Below, in pieces: positions 7,421 through 15,875 of a stretch of 41,897 nt of DNA. This stretch comes from an uncultured Thermomicrobiales bacterium (GTDB lineage: Bacteria; Chloroflexota; Chloroflexia; Thermomicrobiales; CADCWN01). The notes beneath the pieces were generated by a model that saw only the letters and a list, made by a program, of their open reading frames with translations, did not search any database and was not told the DNA's origin. Each line of letters begins with the position of its first letter. Positions within the stretch are counted from its first letter, which is position 1. The stretch is taken from NCBI GenBank assembly GCA_902806415.1, contig CADCWN010000179.1, positions 1-41,897 on the forward strand, read 5' to 3'. A program made the position numbers and the translations under genes.

Positions 7421-8842
7421 GTGATGACGGCCGAGGGGACGCGAGTCGAGCGCGACTCGCTGGGGGAATTGCGGGTGCCGGTCAGCGCCTACTATGGCGT
7501 CCAGACGATGCGCGCCAAGGAAAACTTTCCGATCAGCGATCTGCGCTTCCCGCGCCGCTTCATCCGCGCGATGGGGCAGATCAAGGGGGCGGCGGCGCAG
7601 GTCAATCTCGAACTCGGCCTGCTCGACCGCCAGATCGCCGAGGCGATCGTCGCGGCGGCGCGCGAGGTCGCCGATGGGAAACTCGACGACGAATTTGTCC
7701 TCGACATCTTCCAGACCGGCTCCGGCACCTCGACCAATATGAACGCCAACGAGGTCCTCGCCTCACGCGCCAACGAGATCCTCGGCGGCGAGCGCGGCGC
7801 GAAGAGCCCGGTCCACCCGAACGATCACGTCAACATGGGGCAATCGTCGAACGACGTGATCCCGACCGCGATCCACCTCGCCGCCCTCGCCGGGATCTAC
7901 GAGGACCTGACGCCCGCGCTCGCCCGCCTCGAAGAGGCGCTGTGGCGCAAGGCGCAGGAGTTCATGCCGATCATCAAGACCGGGCGCACCCACCTCCAGG
8001 ACGCGACGCCGATCCGACTCGGCCAGGAGTTCGAGGGCTACGCCGGCCAGATCGAGCGCGGGCGGCGGCGACTGGAATATGCGGTCGGCGAACTGCGCGA
8101 GGTCGCGCTCGGCGGCACCGCCGTCGGCACCGGGATCAACACCCACCGCCAGTTCGCGGAGCGGGTCTGCGCCCTGGTCAGCCGGGGGGCGGGCTACGAG
8201 ATTGTCGAGACGACCAACCACTTCCAGGCGCAGAACACCCTCGATGGCGCCGTCGCCGCCAGCGGCGCGCTGAAGACGATCGCCGTCAGCCTGCTGAAGA
8301 TCGCCAACGACATCCGCTGGCTCGGCTCCGGCCCGCGCGCCGGGATCGGGGAACTCGACCTCCCGGCGGTCCAGCCCGGCTCGTCGATCATGCCCGGCAA
8401 GGTCAACCCGGTGATCGCCGAGTCGGTGGCGATGGTCGCGGCGCAGGTGCTGGGCAACGACGTGACGATCAACATCGCCGGGAGCTCGGGCAACTTCGAG
8501 CTGAACGTGATGATGCCGATCGCCTCGTACAACTTGCAGCAGTCGATCGCCATCCTCGCCACCGCCTGCGACAACTTCGCAGCGCAGTGCATCGAGGGCT
8601 TGCGGGCGACCGAGCGCGGCCCGCAGATGGTCGAGCAGGGCTTGATGGTCGGCACCGCGCTCGCGCCGCGGATCGGCTACGACGCCGCCGCCAATATCGC
8701 CAAGCTGGCCGCCAAGAGCGGTCGCACGATCCGCGAGGTGGCGCGCGAGCAGACCGACCTCACCGAGGACGAGTTGACCGATCTCCTCGACCCGGCCAGC
8801 ATGACCGAGCCCGGCACCACCCTCGGCCCGGCGGGCGGCTGA
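7421..8842 (+). CDS. fumC: Class II fumarate hydratase
   Basis: A 473-residue cytoplasmic enzyme of the fumarase/aspartase superfamily that interconverts fumarate and malate in the TCA cycle. The superfamily signature GSSIMPGKVNPV lies near residue 325, containing the catalytic serine loop. Other conserved blocks are GSGTSTNMNANEV (about 106-118), HPNDHVNMGQSSND (about 131-144), KTGRTHLQDATP (about 187-198) and the TAVGTGIN region. Aspartase is possible on fold alone, but NMNANEV and this length favour fumarase. Start: GTG at 7421 followed by ATG at 7424; GGGAGGG lies about seven bases upstream. A TAGAAT hexamer near 7352 might be its -10. A heptamer array begins six bases after the stop. Confidence 0.94.
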   Translation: MMTAEGTRVERDSLGELRVPVSAYYGVQTMRAKENFPISDLRFPRRFIRAMGQIKGAAAQVNLELGLLDRQIAEAIVAAAREVADGKLDDEFVLDIFQTGSGTSTNMNANEVLASRANEILGGERGAKSPVHPNDHVNMGQSSNDVIPTAIHLAALAGIYEDLTPALARLEEALWRKAQEFMPIIKTGRTHLQDATPIRLGQEFEGYAGQIERGRRRLEYAVGELREVALGGTAVGTGINTHRQFAERVCALVSRGAGYEIVETTNHFQAQNTLDGAVAASGALKTIAVSLLKIANDIRWLGSGPRAGIGELDLPAVQPGSSIMPGKVNPVIAESVAMVAAQVLGNDVTINIAGSSGNFELNVMMPIASYNLQQSIAILATACDNFAAQCIEGLRATERGPQMVEQGLMVGTALAPRIGYDAAANIAKLAAKSGRTIREVAREQTDLTEDELTDLLDPASMTEPGTTLGPAGG

Positions 8843-8848
8843 GGCAAA

Positions 8849-8946
8849 TGACGAGTGACGAGTGACGAGTGACGAATATGGGGCGACGGAGGCTCTGCGA
8901 TAACCTTTCGTCGTCCAAACTATTCGTCACTCGTCACTCGTCACTC
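8849..8946. repeat. Inverted pair of GTGACGA heptamer arrays
   Basis: GTGACGA repeats at 8849-8877 after the fumC stop; the inverse is at 8922-8946 and touches the ybaB stop (TAG then AGTGACGA units on the minus strand). The pair spans the convergent gap and could form a stem of about 25 bp with a 45-base loop. Confidence 0.85.
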
Positions 8947-9248
8947 TAGAAGAGGCCCGGAATCTTCATCCCGCCGGTGAGCGCGCCGAACTTCTGCCCG
9001 GCCAACTCCTCGGCCTTGTCCATCGCCTGCTTGACTGCGACGACCAGCAGGTCTTCCAGCGTCTCCACGTCCTCGGGGTCCACGACCTCGGGGGAGAGTT
9101 TGATCGCCTTCAACTCCTTCAGGCCGGTGACCTCGACCGTCACCGCGTCGCCACCGGCGTTGCCGGTCACCGTCGTCTGCCCCAATTCCTCCTGGATCTT
9201 CGCCATCCGCGTCTGCATCTGCTGCATCGCCCGCATGTTCGGCTGCAT
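8946..9248 (-). CDS. YbaB/EbfC family nucleoid-associated protein
   Basis: A 100-residue DNA-binding protein. The N-terminal helix is rich in Met and Gln (MRAMQQMQTRMAKIQEEL), then come the conserved strands GDAVTVEVTGLKELKAIKLS and the helix DLLVVAVKQAMDKAEEL. The family forms dimers that bind DNA and is often next to dnaX and recR, which are not seen here. The start at 9248 is chosen because AAGGAG lies nine bases upstream and because family members begin just before the Met/Gln-rich helix; a longer in-frame extension to 9356 is rejected. A TATACT hexamer (9318-9323, minus strand) is a likely -10. Confidence 0.93.
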   Translation of the reverse strand: MQPNMRAMQQMQTRMAKIQEELGQTTVTGNAGGDAVTVEVTGLKELKAIKLSPEVVDPEDVETLEDLLVVAVKQAMDKAEELAGQKFGALTGGMKIPGLF

Positions 9249-9317
9249 CACCACGCTCCTTTTCCGTTTCTCGGGCCGCGCCCGGTGTGCCCGGCACCGC
9301 CGCGCGGCCCCACGGTG

Positions 9318-9323
9318 CCAGTA
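9318..9323 (-). promoter_or_regulatory. Likely -10 element for ybaB (TATACT)
   Basis: Minus-strand TATACT about 70 bases before the ybaB start, in a short A/T-rich island (GTTTGTTATACTGG). The -35 box is not clear. Confidence 0.4.
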
Positions 9324-9395
9324 TAACAAACGCGGTTTCGGCACTCGGCTGGACATCCTTTCGCATCGGGGCGTATGCGCGAGTCGGTGCCAACG

Positions 9396-9421
9396 CTGGC
9401 AGGCGGTTGAAACCGCCCGCC
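9396..9421. repeat. GGCGGTTGAAACCGCC hairpin
   Basis: Short palindrome with a TTGAAA loop in the ybaB/MATE divergent gap. A relative with the same layout (GGCGGCTGAAGCCGCC) occurs near 7270, and a related lead (GCGGCTGAACC) begins the hairpin element at 34096. Function unknown. Confidence 0.55.
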
Positions 9422-9536
9422 CCCTCGCGCATCAACCCCGCCTCGCGCCCCCGCCCGTCTTGCCCGACCGTGGCGCAGCGACTAGACTCCCCAGCAGCGC
9501 GAAGGGCGCGCGGCGGTGGGGAGGCGGTCGGCGACG

Positions 9537-10916
9537 ATGCGATGGCTCGGCAGTTCGGCGGGGGTGGCCCCCAAGCGCGCGGCGACGGGCGCGGGGAACG
9601 AGAACACGGGGCGGGTCGTCGATCGGCTCGCCTGGCCGATCATCGCCGACGGCCTCTTCATGACCGCGCTCGAACTGACGAATCTGGCCCTGCTCGGCCG
9701 GCTCGGCACGACGGTCATCTCCGGCGTCGGCGCGGCGACGCAACTCATCCAGCTCGGGATCGCCACGATCACCGGGGCCAGCGTCGGCGGGATGGTGCTG
9801 GCGGCGCAGATGCGCGGCGCGCGGGACCGCGAGGGCCAGGGGCGGATCGTCGGGCAATCGCTGCTCCTCGGCCTGATCATCGGGATCCTCTTCGGCCTGC
9901 CCGCGCTCGTCTTCGCCAATCCGCTGCTCCAACTGATCGGGGCGAACGACGCCGTCGCCGCCCAGGGGATGATCTATCTGCAGATCACCGGGTTCGCCTT
10001 CCCGGCGCTGGCGATCATGACGGTCGCCGCCGCGATCCTGCGCGGGCTCGGCAATAGTCGCACCCCGATGCTCATCACCGGCCTGACGAACCTGATCAAC
10101 ATCGCGGTCGCGGCGAGCCTGATCTTCGGCCCGCCGCAACTCGGCGTCGCCGGGGCGGCGACCGCCGCCGCGATCGCCCGCGTCGCCGGTGCCGGGTTGC
10201 TCCTGGCGACCCTCTGGCGCTCGGGCCTGCTGCGCGGGGCGCGTTTCTGGCCCGACCTCGGGGCGATCCGTCAGGTGTTGCGGATCGGCCTGCCGTCGCT
10301 CGGCGAGCAACTGGTCCTCAACTTCGGGCTGCTCGGCTACGGCCTGATGGCCTTGCAACTCGGCACGACCGTCTTCGCCGCGCAGCGCGTCTGCCTGACG
10401 CTGATCGGCCTCGCCTGGATGCCCGCGTTCGGCTACGGCTACGGGGCGACCGCCCTCGTCGGGCAGGCGATCGGTGCCATGTTGCCGGACCGCGCCCGCC
10501 TCCTGGCGCGGATCGCCGCGACCCACGCGATCGCCTGGATGTCCGGCCTCGCGGTCGTCTCCTTCCTCATCGCGGAGCCGCTCGTCGGCCTCTTCACCGA
10601 GGATCCCGAGGTGCGCTCGCTCGCCGCCACCGGGCTGCGCGTCCTCTGCTTCGGCCAGCCGTTCTGGGGGCTCGGCCAGGTCTACGCGGGCGCGCTGCGC
10701 GGCGCGGGTGACACCCGCTTCCCGCTGCTGGCGACGACGGCGGGGGTCTGGTTCGTCCGCCTGCCGACCGCCTGGTTCTTCGGCCTCTTCCTCGGCTGGG
10801 GGCTGTCCGGCCTCTTCATCTCGAACAGCGTCGATGCGGCTACGCGCGCGGCGTTCGTCACCTATCGCTTCCTGCGCGGGCGCTGGCGGGAGCGGCTGAC
10901 GGCGCGGGCGGCGTGA
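9537..10916 (+). CDS. MATE family efflux transporter
   Basis: A 459-residue inner-membrane protein with about 12 hydrophobic segments in two similar halves, typical of multidrug and toxin extrusion proteins that export cationic compounds using Na+ or H+ gradients. Features include the first helix region RLAWPIIADGLFMTALELTNL, the internal GATATQL-like block, LRGLGNSRTPM in the N-half and its equivalent LRGAGDTRFPL in the C-half; this internal repeat is diagnostic. ATG at 9537 has GGGGAGG 11 bases upstream; an in-frame GTG at 9516 is an alternative. TAGACT near 9483 may be its -10. The substrate is not predictable. Confidence 0.93.
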   Translation: MRWLGSSAGVAPKRAATGAGNENTGRVVDRLAWPIIADGLFMTALELTNLALLGRLGTTVISGVGAATQLIQLGIATITGASVGGMVLAAQMRGARDREGQGRIVGQSLLLGLIIGILFGLPALVFANPLLQLIGANDAVAAQGMIYLQITGFAFPALAIMTVAAAILRGLGNSRTPMLITGLTNLINIAVAASLIFGPPQLGVAGAATAAAIARVAGAGLLLATLWRSGLLRGARFWPDLGAIRQVLRIGLPSLGEQLVLNFGLLGYGLMALQLGTTVFAAQRVCLTLIGLAWMPAFGYGYGATALVGQAIGAMLPDRARLLARIAATHAIAWMSGLAVVSFLIAEPLVGLFTEDPEVRSLAATGLRVLCFGQPFWGLGQVYAGALRGAGDTRFPLLATTAGVWFVRLPTAWFFGLFLGWGLSGLFISNSVDAATRAAFVTYRFLRGRWRERLTARAA

Positions 10917-10937
10917 AGAAGGGAGGACAATGGGATT

Positions 10938-11320
10938 TTAAGCACAGAGCGCACAGAGAGGGGACGAGAGAACGAGAGAAGGGCGAGAGTAGGGAAACGC
11001 GGGGATGGATAGAGAGAGGCGAAAGGGGTGGGAAAGGCGAAGGGATGTATTTGGGGCGGCGCTCCGCAATCAGCTACCAGGTCGGGCAAAACTGGCCCCA
11101 CCCTCCCGCTTCAGGGGAGGGTCGCCGCCGCAGCGGCGGGGAGGGGTCATCCCACCTCACCATCTAGCACTGTTCCGCTATATCCACCCCGCTCCACTTC
11201 TATGTTCTTCATCCATCATCGTTCTCTCGTCCTTCTCTCGCCCCTCTCTGCGTTCTCTGTGTTCTCTGTGGTTCAACCCCGCGTCCCTTCCCTGTGCGCT
11301 CCGTGCGCTCTGTGGTTCAA
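10938..11320. repeat. Degenerate inverted short-repeat arrays around a CCCTCCC-family copy
   Basis: This stretch has no gene. Its left part (10938-11040) is a purine-rich run of related units (ACAGAG, ACGAGAG, AGAGAAG) and its right part (11217-11320) the pyrimidine-rich counterpart (TTCTCTGTG, CTCTGTGGTTCAA), so the two halves are imperfect inverse copies. Between them at 11097-11155 is a CCCTCCC-family repeat in inverted orientation relative to 20313-20372. The layout mirrors the heptamer pairs elsewhere but is more degenerate. Confidence 0.55.
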
Positions 11321-11349
11321 TCCCCTCGTGAACGACGTTGGAGGAACCG

Positions 11350-12294
11350 ATGCCTGCACTCGAAGGGCTGCGCCTGACGCCGACCTACCACGAGCGGGTC
11401 TGGGGCGGGCAGCGGCTGCGCCCGGCCAGCCCGCCGATCGGCGAGGGCTGGATCGTCCACGAGCATGGTCGGGTCGCGGGCGGGGCGTACGCGGGGCGCA
11501 CGCTGGCAGAGCTGACCGCCGAGTACGGCGAGGCGCTGCTCGGGCGGGTCCCGCTGGCGCGCACCGGCGACCGCTTCCCGCTGCTGATCAAGATCCTCGA
11601 CGCGGCCGACTGGCTCTCGGTGCAAGTCCACCCGAACGACGAGCAGGCAGTCGCGCTCGAAGGGCCGGGCCACTTTGGTAAGACCGAGGCGTGGCACATC
11701 CTCGAAGCCGCGCCCGGCGCGCAACTGATCGCCGGGCTCAAACCCGGCACGACGCGCGACGCCCTCGCGAGCGCTATTCGCGGCGGCACCGTCACCGACC
11801 TGTCGCGTTATCTGACAGTGAGCGCGGGCGATACGGTCTTCATCGGCGCGGGGACGGTCCACGCCCTCGGTCCCGGCCTCCTCCTCTACGAGGTGCAGCA
11901 GACCTCCGACATCACCTACCGGGTCTTCGACTGGGATCGCCCGCAATCGGCGGGGCGCGCCCTGCACATCGAGCAGTCGCTGGCCGTCGCCGACCCCGCC
12001 CCCACGGGCGCGGTGCAGCCACCCCCGCCCGATGGCGAGGCGATCGGGCCACTCATTGCCTGCCCCTACTTCACCCTTGAGCAAGTCGTCGGGCAGGACG
12101 CCGCGCTCGACCTCGACACGGCGGGCGAGTCGTTCCACGCGCTGACGCTGATCGAAGGGGCGGCGGAGATCGCCGGGGCGGGCTGGCGACAGACCCCCGC
12201 GCGGTTCGAGACGGTGGTGGTCCCGGCGTCGGTGGGGGCATATCAGGTCCGACCGCAGGGCGAATGCCGCCTGCTCAAGGCGAGCGTGGTGTGA
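11350..12294 (+). CDS. manA: Mannose-6-phosphate isomerase, class I (ManA type)
   Basis: A 314-residue zinc-dependent cupin enzyme interconverting mannose-6-phosphate and fructose-6-phosphate, feeding mannose into glycolysis or GDP-mannose synthesis. Key motifs: LSVQVHPNDEQA (zinc ligands Q/H, about residues 93-104), GKTEAWHIL (Glu ligand, about 113-121), and GTVHALGPGLLLYEVQQTSD (His ligand and substrate loop, about 174-193) with YRVFDWDR. It is the short bacterial form without the long C-terminal domain of eukaryotic enzymes. ATG at 11350 is preceded by GGAGGA at optimal spacing. Its stop TGA overlaps the GTG start of the next gene by four bases, implying coupling. Confidence 0.95.
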   Translation: MPALEGLRLTPTYHERVWGGQRLRPASPPIGEGWIVHEHGRVAGGAYAGRTLAELTAEYGEALLGRVPLARTGDRFPLLIKILDAADWLSVQVHPNDEQAVALEGPGHFGKTEAWHILEAAPGAQLIAGLKPGTTRDALASAIRGGTVTDLSRYLTVSAGDTVFIGAGTVHALGPGLLLYEVQQTSDITYRVFDWDRPQSAGRALHIEQSLAVADPAPTGAVQPPPPDGEAIGPLIACPYFTLEQVVGQDAALDLDTAGESFHALTLIEGAAEIAGAGWRQTPARFETVVVPASVGAYQVRPQGECRLLKASVV

Positions 12295-12893
12295 GCACGG
12301 GCGCGGCGGGCAGCGACCCCTGGCAAAGTCTCGCCGACTGTCGGCGGCTGATCGTCATCGGCACGAGCGGTGCGGGGAAGACGACCCTGGCGCGAGAGCT
12401 GGCGTCCCTGCTCGGCAGCCCGTTCGTGGAACTGGACGCGCTGCATTGGGACCCGAATTGGACACCAGCGCCGCCCGAAACATTTCGGGCGCGGGTGGCG
12501 GCGGCGACGGCGGGCGAGCGCTGGGTCGTCGATGGCGGCTACAGCGCGGTCCGCGATCTCCTCTGGCCGCGCGCCGATACGCTGATCTGGCTCGACTACC
12601 CAATCCGGGTCAATCTCTGGCGCTTGCTGCGCCGCACCTGCCGCCGGATTGCTACCCGCGCGGAACTATGGAATAGCAACCGCGAGTCGTTCCGCCTCGA
12701 CTTCCTCAGCCGCGACTCGCTTTTCGTCTGGGTCTTGAAGACACATCGGCGGCGGCGGCGCGAGTACGCCCGCCTCCTCGCCCGCCCCGAATACGCCGCG
12801 CTGACCGTCGTGCGGCTCCGCTCGCCGCGCGCGACCGAGCGCTGGCTGGAAACGGCGGTGGGCCAGTGGGCCAGTGAGCCGGTGGGCCAGTAG
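12291..12893 (+). CDS. Small P-loop kinase, adenylate-kinase/topology-modulation-like
   Basis: A 200-residue P-loop NTPase. Walker A GTSGAGKTTLARELA lies near residues 24-38, followed by the family marker FVELDALHWDPNWTPAP and a lid rich in arginine (RRTCRRIATRAELW). This set matches proteins annotated as DNA topology modulation protein FlaR or adenylate kinase-like; the substrate is unknown. The GTG start overlaps the manA stop (GTGA), so it is probably co-translated. The last dozen residues (VGQWASEPVGQ) are encoded by an octamer array that also contains the stop codon, so the C-terminus was probably rewritten by the repeat. Confidence 0.85.
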   Translation: MSTGAAGSDPWQSLADCRRLIVIGTSGAGKTTLARELASLLGSPFVELDALHWDPNWTPAPPETFRARVAAATAGERWVVDGGYSAVRDLLWPRADTLIWLDYPIRVNLWRLLRRTCRRIATRAELWNSNRESFRLDFLSRDSLFVWVLKTHRRRRREYARLLARPEYAALTVVRLRSPRATERWLETAVGQWASEPVGQ

Positions 12894-12960
12894 GGGACGG
12901 AGACAGACGAAGCGCCGCTTCTCCCCGTCTCACCGGCCCACCGGCCCACCGGCCCACTCA
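12857..12960. repeat. Inverted pair of GTGGGCCA/GTGGGCCG octamer arrays
   Basis: GTGGGCCA-type units at 12857-12892, in the 3' end of the kinase gene, and the inverse (CGGCCCAC units) at 12931-12960, just beyond the stop of the convergent unknown gene. The layout equals the heptamer pairs, but the unit here is eight bases. Confidence 0.8.
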
Positions 12961-12963
12961 CAA

Positions 12964-13359
12964 CTACTTCAGCCCGTACTGCCCCGGCGCACTATTAAGG
13001 CAATCGGCGATCCGGTCGCAGGCGACGCGCAGGGCGCGCTCGACCCCCCAGGAGGTGTGGAACGCCGTCACGCGGCAACCGATCTCGTCGATCGACTCCC
13101 CCTGGGCGTACCAGAAGATGATCCGGGTCAGGCGTTGCTGATAGTGGAAGGGGCAGGAGACCACGTCGGGCGTCGGCGGGAGCCAGTCGTCCGAGCGCGC
13201 GACGCAGCGGCTGACGGCCCGCCCGCGCTCGGTCCCCGCGCCCTCGCGCAGCAACTGCTTCACCTCGCGCCCGGTGAAGCCGGGGGTGCGAATCAGCCAA
13301 CCGCAGCGCCCGACGGGCAGGAGTCGCCGGGGATCGAGCGATTTCGTGGTCAGGGACAT
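12964..13359 (-). CDS. Unknown conserved-looking protein, 131 aa
   Basis: I do not recognise this protein. The start is well supported (GGAGAGG seven bases before ATG) and composition is protein-like: MSLTTKSLDPRRLLPVGRCG at the N-terminus and, in the second half, a stretch RIIFWYAQGESIDEIGC followed by a helix-rich segment (VERALRVACDRIADCLN). That stretch has the look of a helix-turn-helix (sigma-like Y..G.s..EIg), so a DNA-binding role is possible but weakly supported. Five cysteines are spread through the chain without a metal-site spacing. It is convergent with the P-loop kinase and has an octamer array at its 3' end. Confidence 0.65.
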   Translation of the reverse strand: MSLTTKSLDPRRLLPVGRCGWLIRTPGFTGREVKQLLREGAGTERGRAVSRCVARSDDWLPPTPDVVSCPFHYQQRLTRIIFWYAQGESIDEIGCRVTAFHTSWGVERALRVACDRIADCLNSAPGQYGLK

Positions 13360-13910
13360 GGCGCACCTCTCCGCACTGCTGGGCCGAGACCCGTGAATCG
13401 TGGCCGGGGTTGACCGTACCGATTCTGTCGTGTGCGCTTCGCGGACGCCTGCGGGGTTAGCTGTCGGGTTCGGGCGGGAAGCGGTCGGCGCCCTACACGC
13501 CGGGGTCGGCGCGATTCACCCCAAGTCTGTCGGGTTCCCCGTCCGGCCATCGACCTGGCCGGTTCGGCGCGGCGGGTCGGGCGCGGCCTTCGCGGCCTTG
13601 CCCGATCGATCATCTGGGCGACGACGGCGACGTTAGCAACCAATCATATCAGGTCGCCAGAGCACTGGCTACCACCAATTTGTACGGGCGCCGCAACCTC
13701 CCTTCACTAACGCCGGACCCGCCCCGATAGTTCCGTGCGGCACCCTCGGCGGCGCGCACGATTGAACGCTCGATCGTGGTGGCGGCACCCCGACAAGGTA
13801 CTCATCCTCTTCCCCCAATCTTCCCATATCCTTTCCCCGGTCGCCGCGACATACTGGAAAGGGCGCGATCCCGACGCGCCCCATGCTGTCGTGCCGGAAA
13901 GGGCCACCCG
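13360..13910. other. Intergenic region without a recognised gene
   Basis: No supported gene. The segment 13440-13620 is GC-rich with scattered short palindromes; 13630-13740 is more A/T-rich and may hold promoters for either neighbour, though I see no clear pair of boxes. A 7-bp stem (GGGCGCG...CGCGCCC, 13861-13881) lies 30 bases before the lipoprotein start, inside its likely leader. Confidence 0.4.
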
Positions 13911-15344
13911 ATGCGCCGATCCCACCTCCTCGCGCTCTGCCTCTGCTTCTTGCTGGTCGCTTGCGGCGGCAACGCCCCCGCCGACGGGGACGCGCGGGCC
14001 GCCGACGCAGCAGTCGCCACGCAGCCCGCCGCGACCGCCACGATCGCCCCGACGCCAACGATCCGACCGACGGCCACGGCCACCGCGAAGCCGCCGACCG
14101 CGACCACGACCCGACCGCGACCGACGCCGACCGCGACGCTCGCCCCGACCGTCGCCCCGACCCCCGTCGCGCCGCGCGTGGCGCTCACCAGCACCGTCGC
14201 CGAGGCGACCGGGCGCTGCCGTGTGGGACTCCCCGCCGGGTTTGTCGCCGCCGCGACGCCGCCCGATACCTGGTCCTCGTCCGATCGCTTCATCTCCGTC
14301 AGCCTCGCCGTGCCAGAGGGCACGACGAATCCCACGCTGGCCGAGGTGACCGCGCGCGGCGTCGCCGGGGTGCAAAGTCGCCTCACCGAGTACCAGGAGG
14401 AGCCGCAGGTGCGAGGCGCGGGGACACAGCGGGTCGATTTTACCGGCAGGAGTGGCGATAAGCGGGCCTGGGGCAGCCTCTACGTGCGGCAGTTCGGGCT
14501 CGACTTCTGCCAGCTCACCGTCATCGCCACCGCCGGCACAACAGCCCTCCTCGACCCGCTGACCGAGACGATGACCGGCTCGCTCGCCGCCGTCAATCCG
14601 CGCCCCGCGCCCGTCGCCTATCTCGCCCTCGGCGACTCCTACGCCGCCGGGGTCGGTGCCGCCGATCCGGCGACCGGCGGCTACGCCCCGCGCTTCGTCG
14701 CCGCGATCAACGATGGGGGTGTACCCCCGATCGGGGTCAAGAACCTCGCCATCCCCGGCGCGACGAGCGCGGACTTCTTCGGCGACTGGGCCTCGGCGGG
14801 CAAGGCCGGGAAGTCGCCACTGGCGGACGCGGTGCGCGCGCTCGAAGCGGGCGGGATCACGCTGGTGACGATCGAGATCGGGGGCAACGACATCCTGCGC
14901 CTGTTGAAGCCGGGGCAGCCGTGCGCCGAGGCCGCGATCGAGGGCGAGCCGTGCCTGGCGGCGATGCGCGAGGCGTTGCGGACGATGACCGCGCCCAACC
15001 TCCCGCTCATCCTCGGCGCGATCGTCGAGGCGGCGCAACCGGGGACGCGCATCCTGATCCTGAACTATCCCAACGCCTTCTCGACCGGGCGGGAGACCGT
15101 CGCGGAGACGCGCACCGACAGGGCGATCGGTGAACTCAACGGGCTCATCGCGGGCAACGTGCGCGAACTGGACGCGCGGGCCGCCGCGCGCGGCGTCACC
15201 GTCACGCCGGTCGATCTCGCCCCGCTCTTCGCCGGGCAGGCGGGCAAACTGACCCACATCCTCGATCAGACGCCCGACATCCACCCGACCGACGCCGGGT
15301 ACATCGCTATCGCGGAGGCGCTGCTGCGCGCGTACAAGAAATGA
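13911..15344 (+). CDS. Secreted lipoprotein with SGNH/GDSL hydrolase domain
   Basis: A 477-residue lipoprotein. The signal peptide ends in the lipobox LLVACGG (Cys near residue 19). A low-complexity Pro/Thr/Ala linker (about 35-85) follows, then a domain of unknown family (about 90-220) containing two cysteines. The C-terminal esterase-type domain carries the SGNH blocks: GDSYAAG (nucleophile Ser, about residue 239), the block III pattern IEIGGNDIL (about 321-329) and DIHPTDAGY with catalytic Asp/His (about 458-466). It is likely a surface-attached lipase or carbohydrate esterase; the exact substrate is unknown. ATG at 13911 is chosen because it begins the signal peptide; the upstream in-frame extension has no such character. 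Confidence 0.88.
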   Translation: MRRSHLLALCLCFLLVACGGNAPADGDARAADAAVATQPAATATIAPTPTIRPTATATAKPPTATTTRPRPTPTATLAPTVAPTPVAPRVALTSTVAEATGRCRVGLPAGFVAAATPPDTWSSSDRFISVSLAVPEGTTNPTLAEVTARGVAGVQSRLTEYQEEPQVRGAGTQRVDFTGRSGDKRAWGSLYVRQFGLDFCQLTVIATAGTTALLDPLTETMTGSLAAVNPRPAPVAYLALGDSYAAGVGAADPATGGYAPRFVAAINDGGVPPIGVKNLAIPGATSADFFGDWASAGKAGKSPLADAVRALEAGGITLVTIEIGGNDILRLLKPGQPCAEAAIEGEPCLAAMREALRTMTAPNLPLILGAIVEAAQPGTRILILNYPNAFSTGRETVAETRTDRAIGELNGLIAGNVRELDARAAARGVTVTPVDLAPLFAGQAGKLTHILDQTPDIHPTDAGYIAIAEALLRAYKK

Positions 15345-15875
15345 GACCGAGGCAAGAAACCAGCCCCACCATGGCAACAGCACCACACAGTAGCCACAAA
15401 CGTCCCAGCGAGCCCCCTCTCCTAGAATTGAGAGAGAGGGTGCCGAGCGCACATTGTCCTGACTTGCAGCAGGATGAATCCGGTTCATCCGGAGCGAGGC
15501 GGGGGTGAGGGCCGCCCCTCCCTCACGACTCACCACTCCCGACTCTCCATCGCCTGCCGCCGCGCGCCCGGCTCGTCCCACTCGACCGAGGGGGCCTTGT
15601 GGAGGCGCAGGCCGGGGAGAGCGGGACCGATCGGCGAGTGCCGTGTATCCGCCGTGCGCTGGCGGACGGGCTGATCGCACGCCTCGGGGCGTAGGGTGCC
15701 ATCTGCCCAACCAGATCCTCCCCGCGCATCTATCTCGGCAAGCAAGCGAAAGCTGGCGACACCTCGGTGGCCCCTCGTCTATAATGCCCGCACCAGAAGT
15801 GATACCAAAAGATCTCGCGGGGTGCGGCGCGGCACGCTAACCAGGTACGGCACGGCTCGATGAATGGAGGGCAGG
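15345..15875. other. Intergenic region with two hairpins and a -10 element
   Basis: No credible gene. It contains a CCCTCTC...GAGAGGG palindrome (15415-15440), a perfect 7-bp hairpin GGATGAA-TCCGG-TTCATCC (15472-15490), and near its end TATAAT at 15780-15785, the best -10 box in the window, 91 bases before the next gene. The rest shows nothing I can name. Confidence 0.45.
15780..15785 (+). promoter_or_regulatory. -10 element TATAAT for the propeller gene
   Basis: Exact consensus -10 in otherwise GC-rich sequence. The -35 region 17 bases upstream does not resemble TTGACA, so an activator or another sigma factor may be involved. Confidence 0.5.

Noticed and set aside
8849..8946. CRISPR array
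   Set aside because: The repeats are 7-base units in tandem without spacers and inverted rather than direct; no cas genes are present.
13707..15710. A 667-codon minus-strand frame opposite the SGNH lipoprotein
   Set aside because: The plus-strand gene has a lipobox and catalytic motifs; the antisense frame is Arg/Gly-rich and shows no family pattern.
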